Source: Tyzzerella sp.
GTDB lineage: Bacteria; Bacillota; Clostridia; Lachnospirales; Anaerotignaceae
Assembly (NCBI GenBank): GCA_019415525.1
Contig: DXZA01000049.1
Coordinates: forward strand, 1-14,206
Reading direction: 5' to 3'
DNA length: 14,206 nt
Shown: positions 13,893 to 14,206 of the stretch, piece by piece
How positions within the stretch are numbered: the first letter of the stretch is position 1
How the letters are laid out: every line of letters starts with the position of its first letter
Position numbers and translations under genes: made by a program
Notes under the pieces: generated by a model
Database searches by the model: none
What the model was told of the DNA's origin: nothing
Seen by the model: the letters and a program-made list of their open reading frames with translations, nothing else

Positions 13893-14206
13893 TTATTTAA
13901 AGTATACTTCTTTAACTTTTTTGTATATACTTTCTCCATCAAGTTCATATTTCTTAATAAGCTCTAAAGCTGGACCTGACTCACCAAATCTGTCTTCTAC
14001 ACCAATTTTATATACTGGTGTAGGACATTTTGCTGATAATACATCACATACAGCACTTCCAAGACCACCTATTACTGAGTGTTCTTCTACTGTAACAACT
14101 TTTCCACATTCTTTTGCTGCTGCTACAATAAGTTCTTCATCAATAGGTTTAATTGTATGAATATTAATTACTTTTGCCTGAATTCCGTCTTCTGCAAGTT
14201 TTTCTG
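13893..14206 (-). CDS. Transketolase, C-terminal subunit (3' part only)
   Basis: The last 104 codons of a gene that continues beyond the right edge. The translated end contains GIQAKVINIHTIKPID, then TVEEHSVIGGLGSAV and VEDRFGESG, the C-terminal (transketolase C) domain seen in transketolase and in 1-deoxyxylulose-5-phosphate synthase-like enzymes. The VEEHSVIGGLGS and RFGESG wording and the short tail after it resemble the C-subunit of the split transketolases of many Clostridia, where N- and C-halves are separate genes. Split status cannot be proven from this fragment. The enzyme moves two-carbon units in the non-oxidative pentose phosphate pathway with thiamine diphosphate. The stop (13893-13895) is followed by a strong terminator. 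Confidence 0.88.
   Translation of the reverse strand, partial: EKLAEDGIQAKVINIHTIKPIDEELIVAAAKECGKVVTVEEHSVIGGLGSAVCDVLSAKCPTPVYKIGVEDRFGESGPALELIKKYELDGESIYKKVKEVYFK

Noticed and set aside
13921..14160. 79-aa + strand open frame at the right end
   Set aside because: The opposite strand encodes the unmistakable transketolase C-terminus over the same bases.

Overview
The window is very AT-rich DNA with tightly packed, mostly housekeeping genes, strong AGGAGG-type ribosome binding sites, TTG/GTG starts and A/T-flanked hairpin terminators. Together with an alpha/beta-type small acid-soluble spore protein gene under a sigmaG-like promoter, a lysine (L-box) riboswitch, a Gram-positive GAAC-N4-GTTC SOS box and a transketolase that looks like the C-terminal half of a split enzyme, this points to an endospore-forming, low-GC anaerobic Firmicute of the Clostridia. 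A Lachnospiraceae-like lineage is plausible from the DUF6465-like and tandem-OB proteins, but the genus cannot be fixed by eye.

Layout, left to right. (1) 160-972, +: a Cof-type HAD phosphatase behind an extended -10 promoter, ending in a 19-bp bidirectional terminator shared with the convergent Nudix gene. (2) 1016-3115, -: an operon read as SAM methyltransferase, hslO (Hsp33), Nudix hydrolase. (3) 3194-3376, -: a SASP gene with its own forespore-type promoter and no visible terminator before the methyltransferase promoter. (4) 3520-6602, +: a lysine-riboswitch-controlled asd-dapA-dapB operon for the diaminopimelate/lysine branch. It shares a bidirectional terminator with (5) a CobO/BtuR-like P-loop protein (6633-7127, -). 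(6) 7156-8682, -: three small genes, namely an unknown 99-aa protein, a tandem-OB SSB-like protein and a DUF6465-like protein. The first and last have clear TTGACA-type promoters. (7) 8836-13686, -: a uvrB-uvrA excision-repair operon with a LexA-type box next to its promoter and a strong terminator. (8) 13893-14206, -: the 3' end of a transketolase C-terminal subunit gene, running off the right edge.

I see no mobile element, phage gene, CRISPR array, tRNA or rRNA, and no evidence of a new defence or biosynthetic system. The interest lies in regulation: a complete L-box with a resolvable terminator/antiterminator switch, an SOS-controlled uvrBA promoter, a near-perfect sigmaG promoter, a hairpin between dapA and dapB, and a hairpin beside the RBS of the SSB-like gene. 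A CobO-like protein with altered motifs, an SSB-like protein without the acidic tip, a SASP with a changed protease site and an unrecognised 99-aa protein are the least ordinary proteins.
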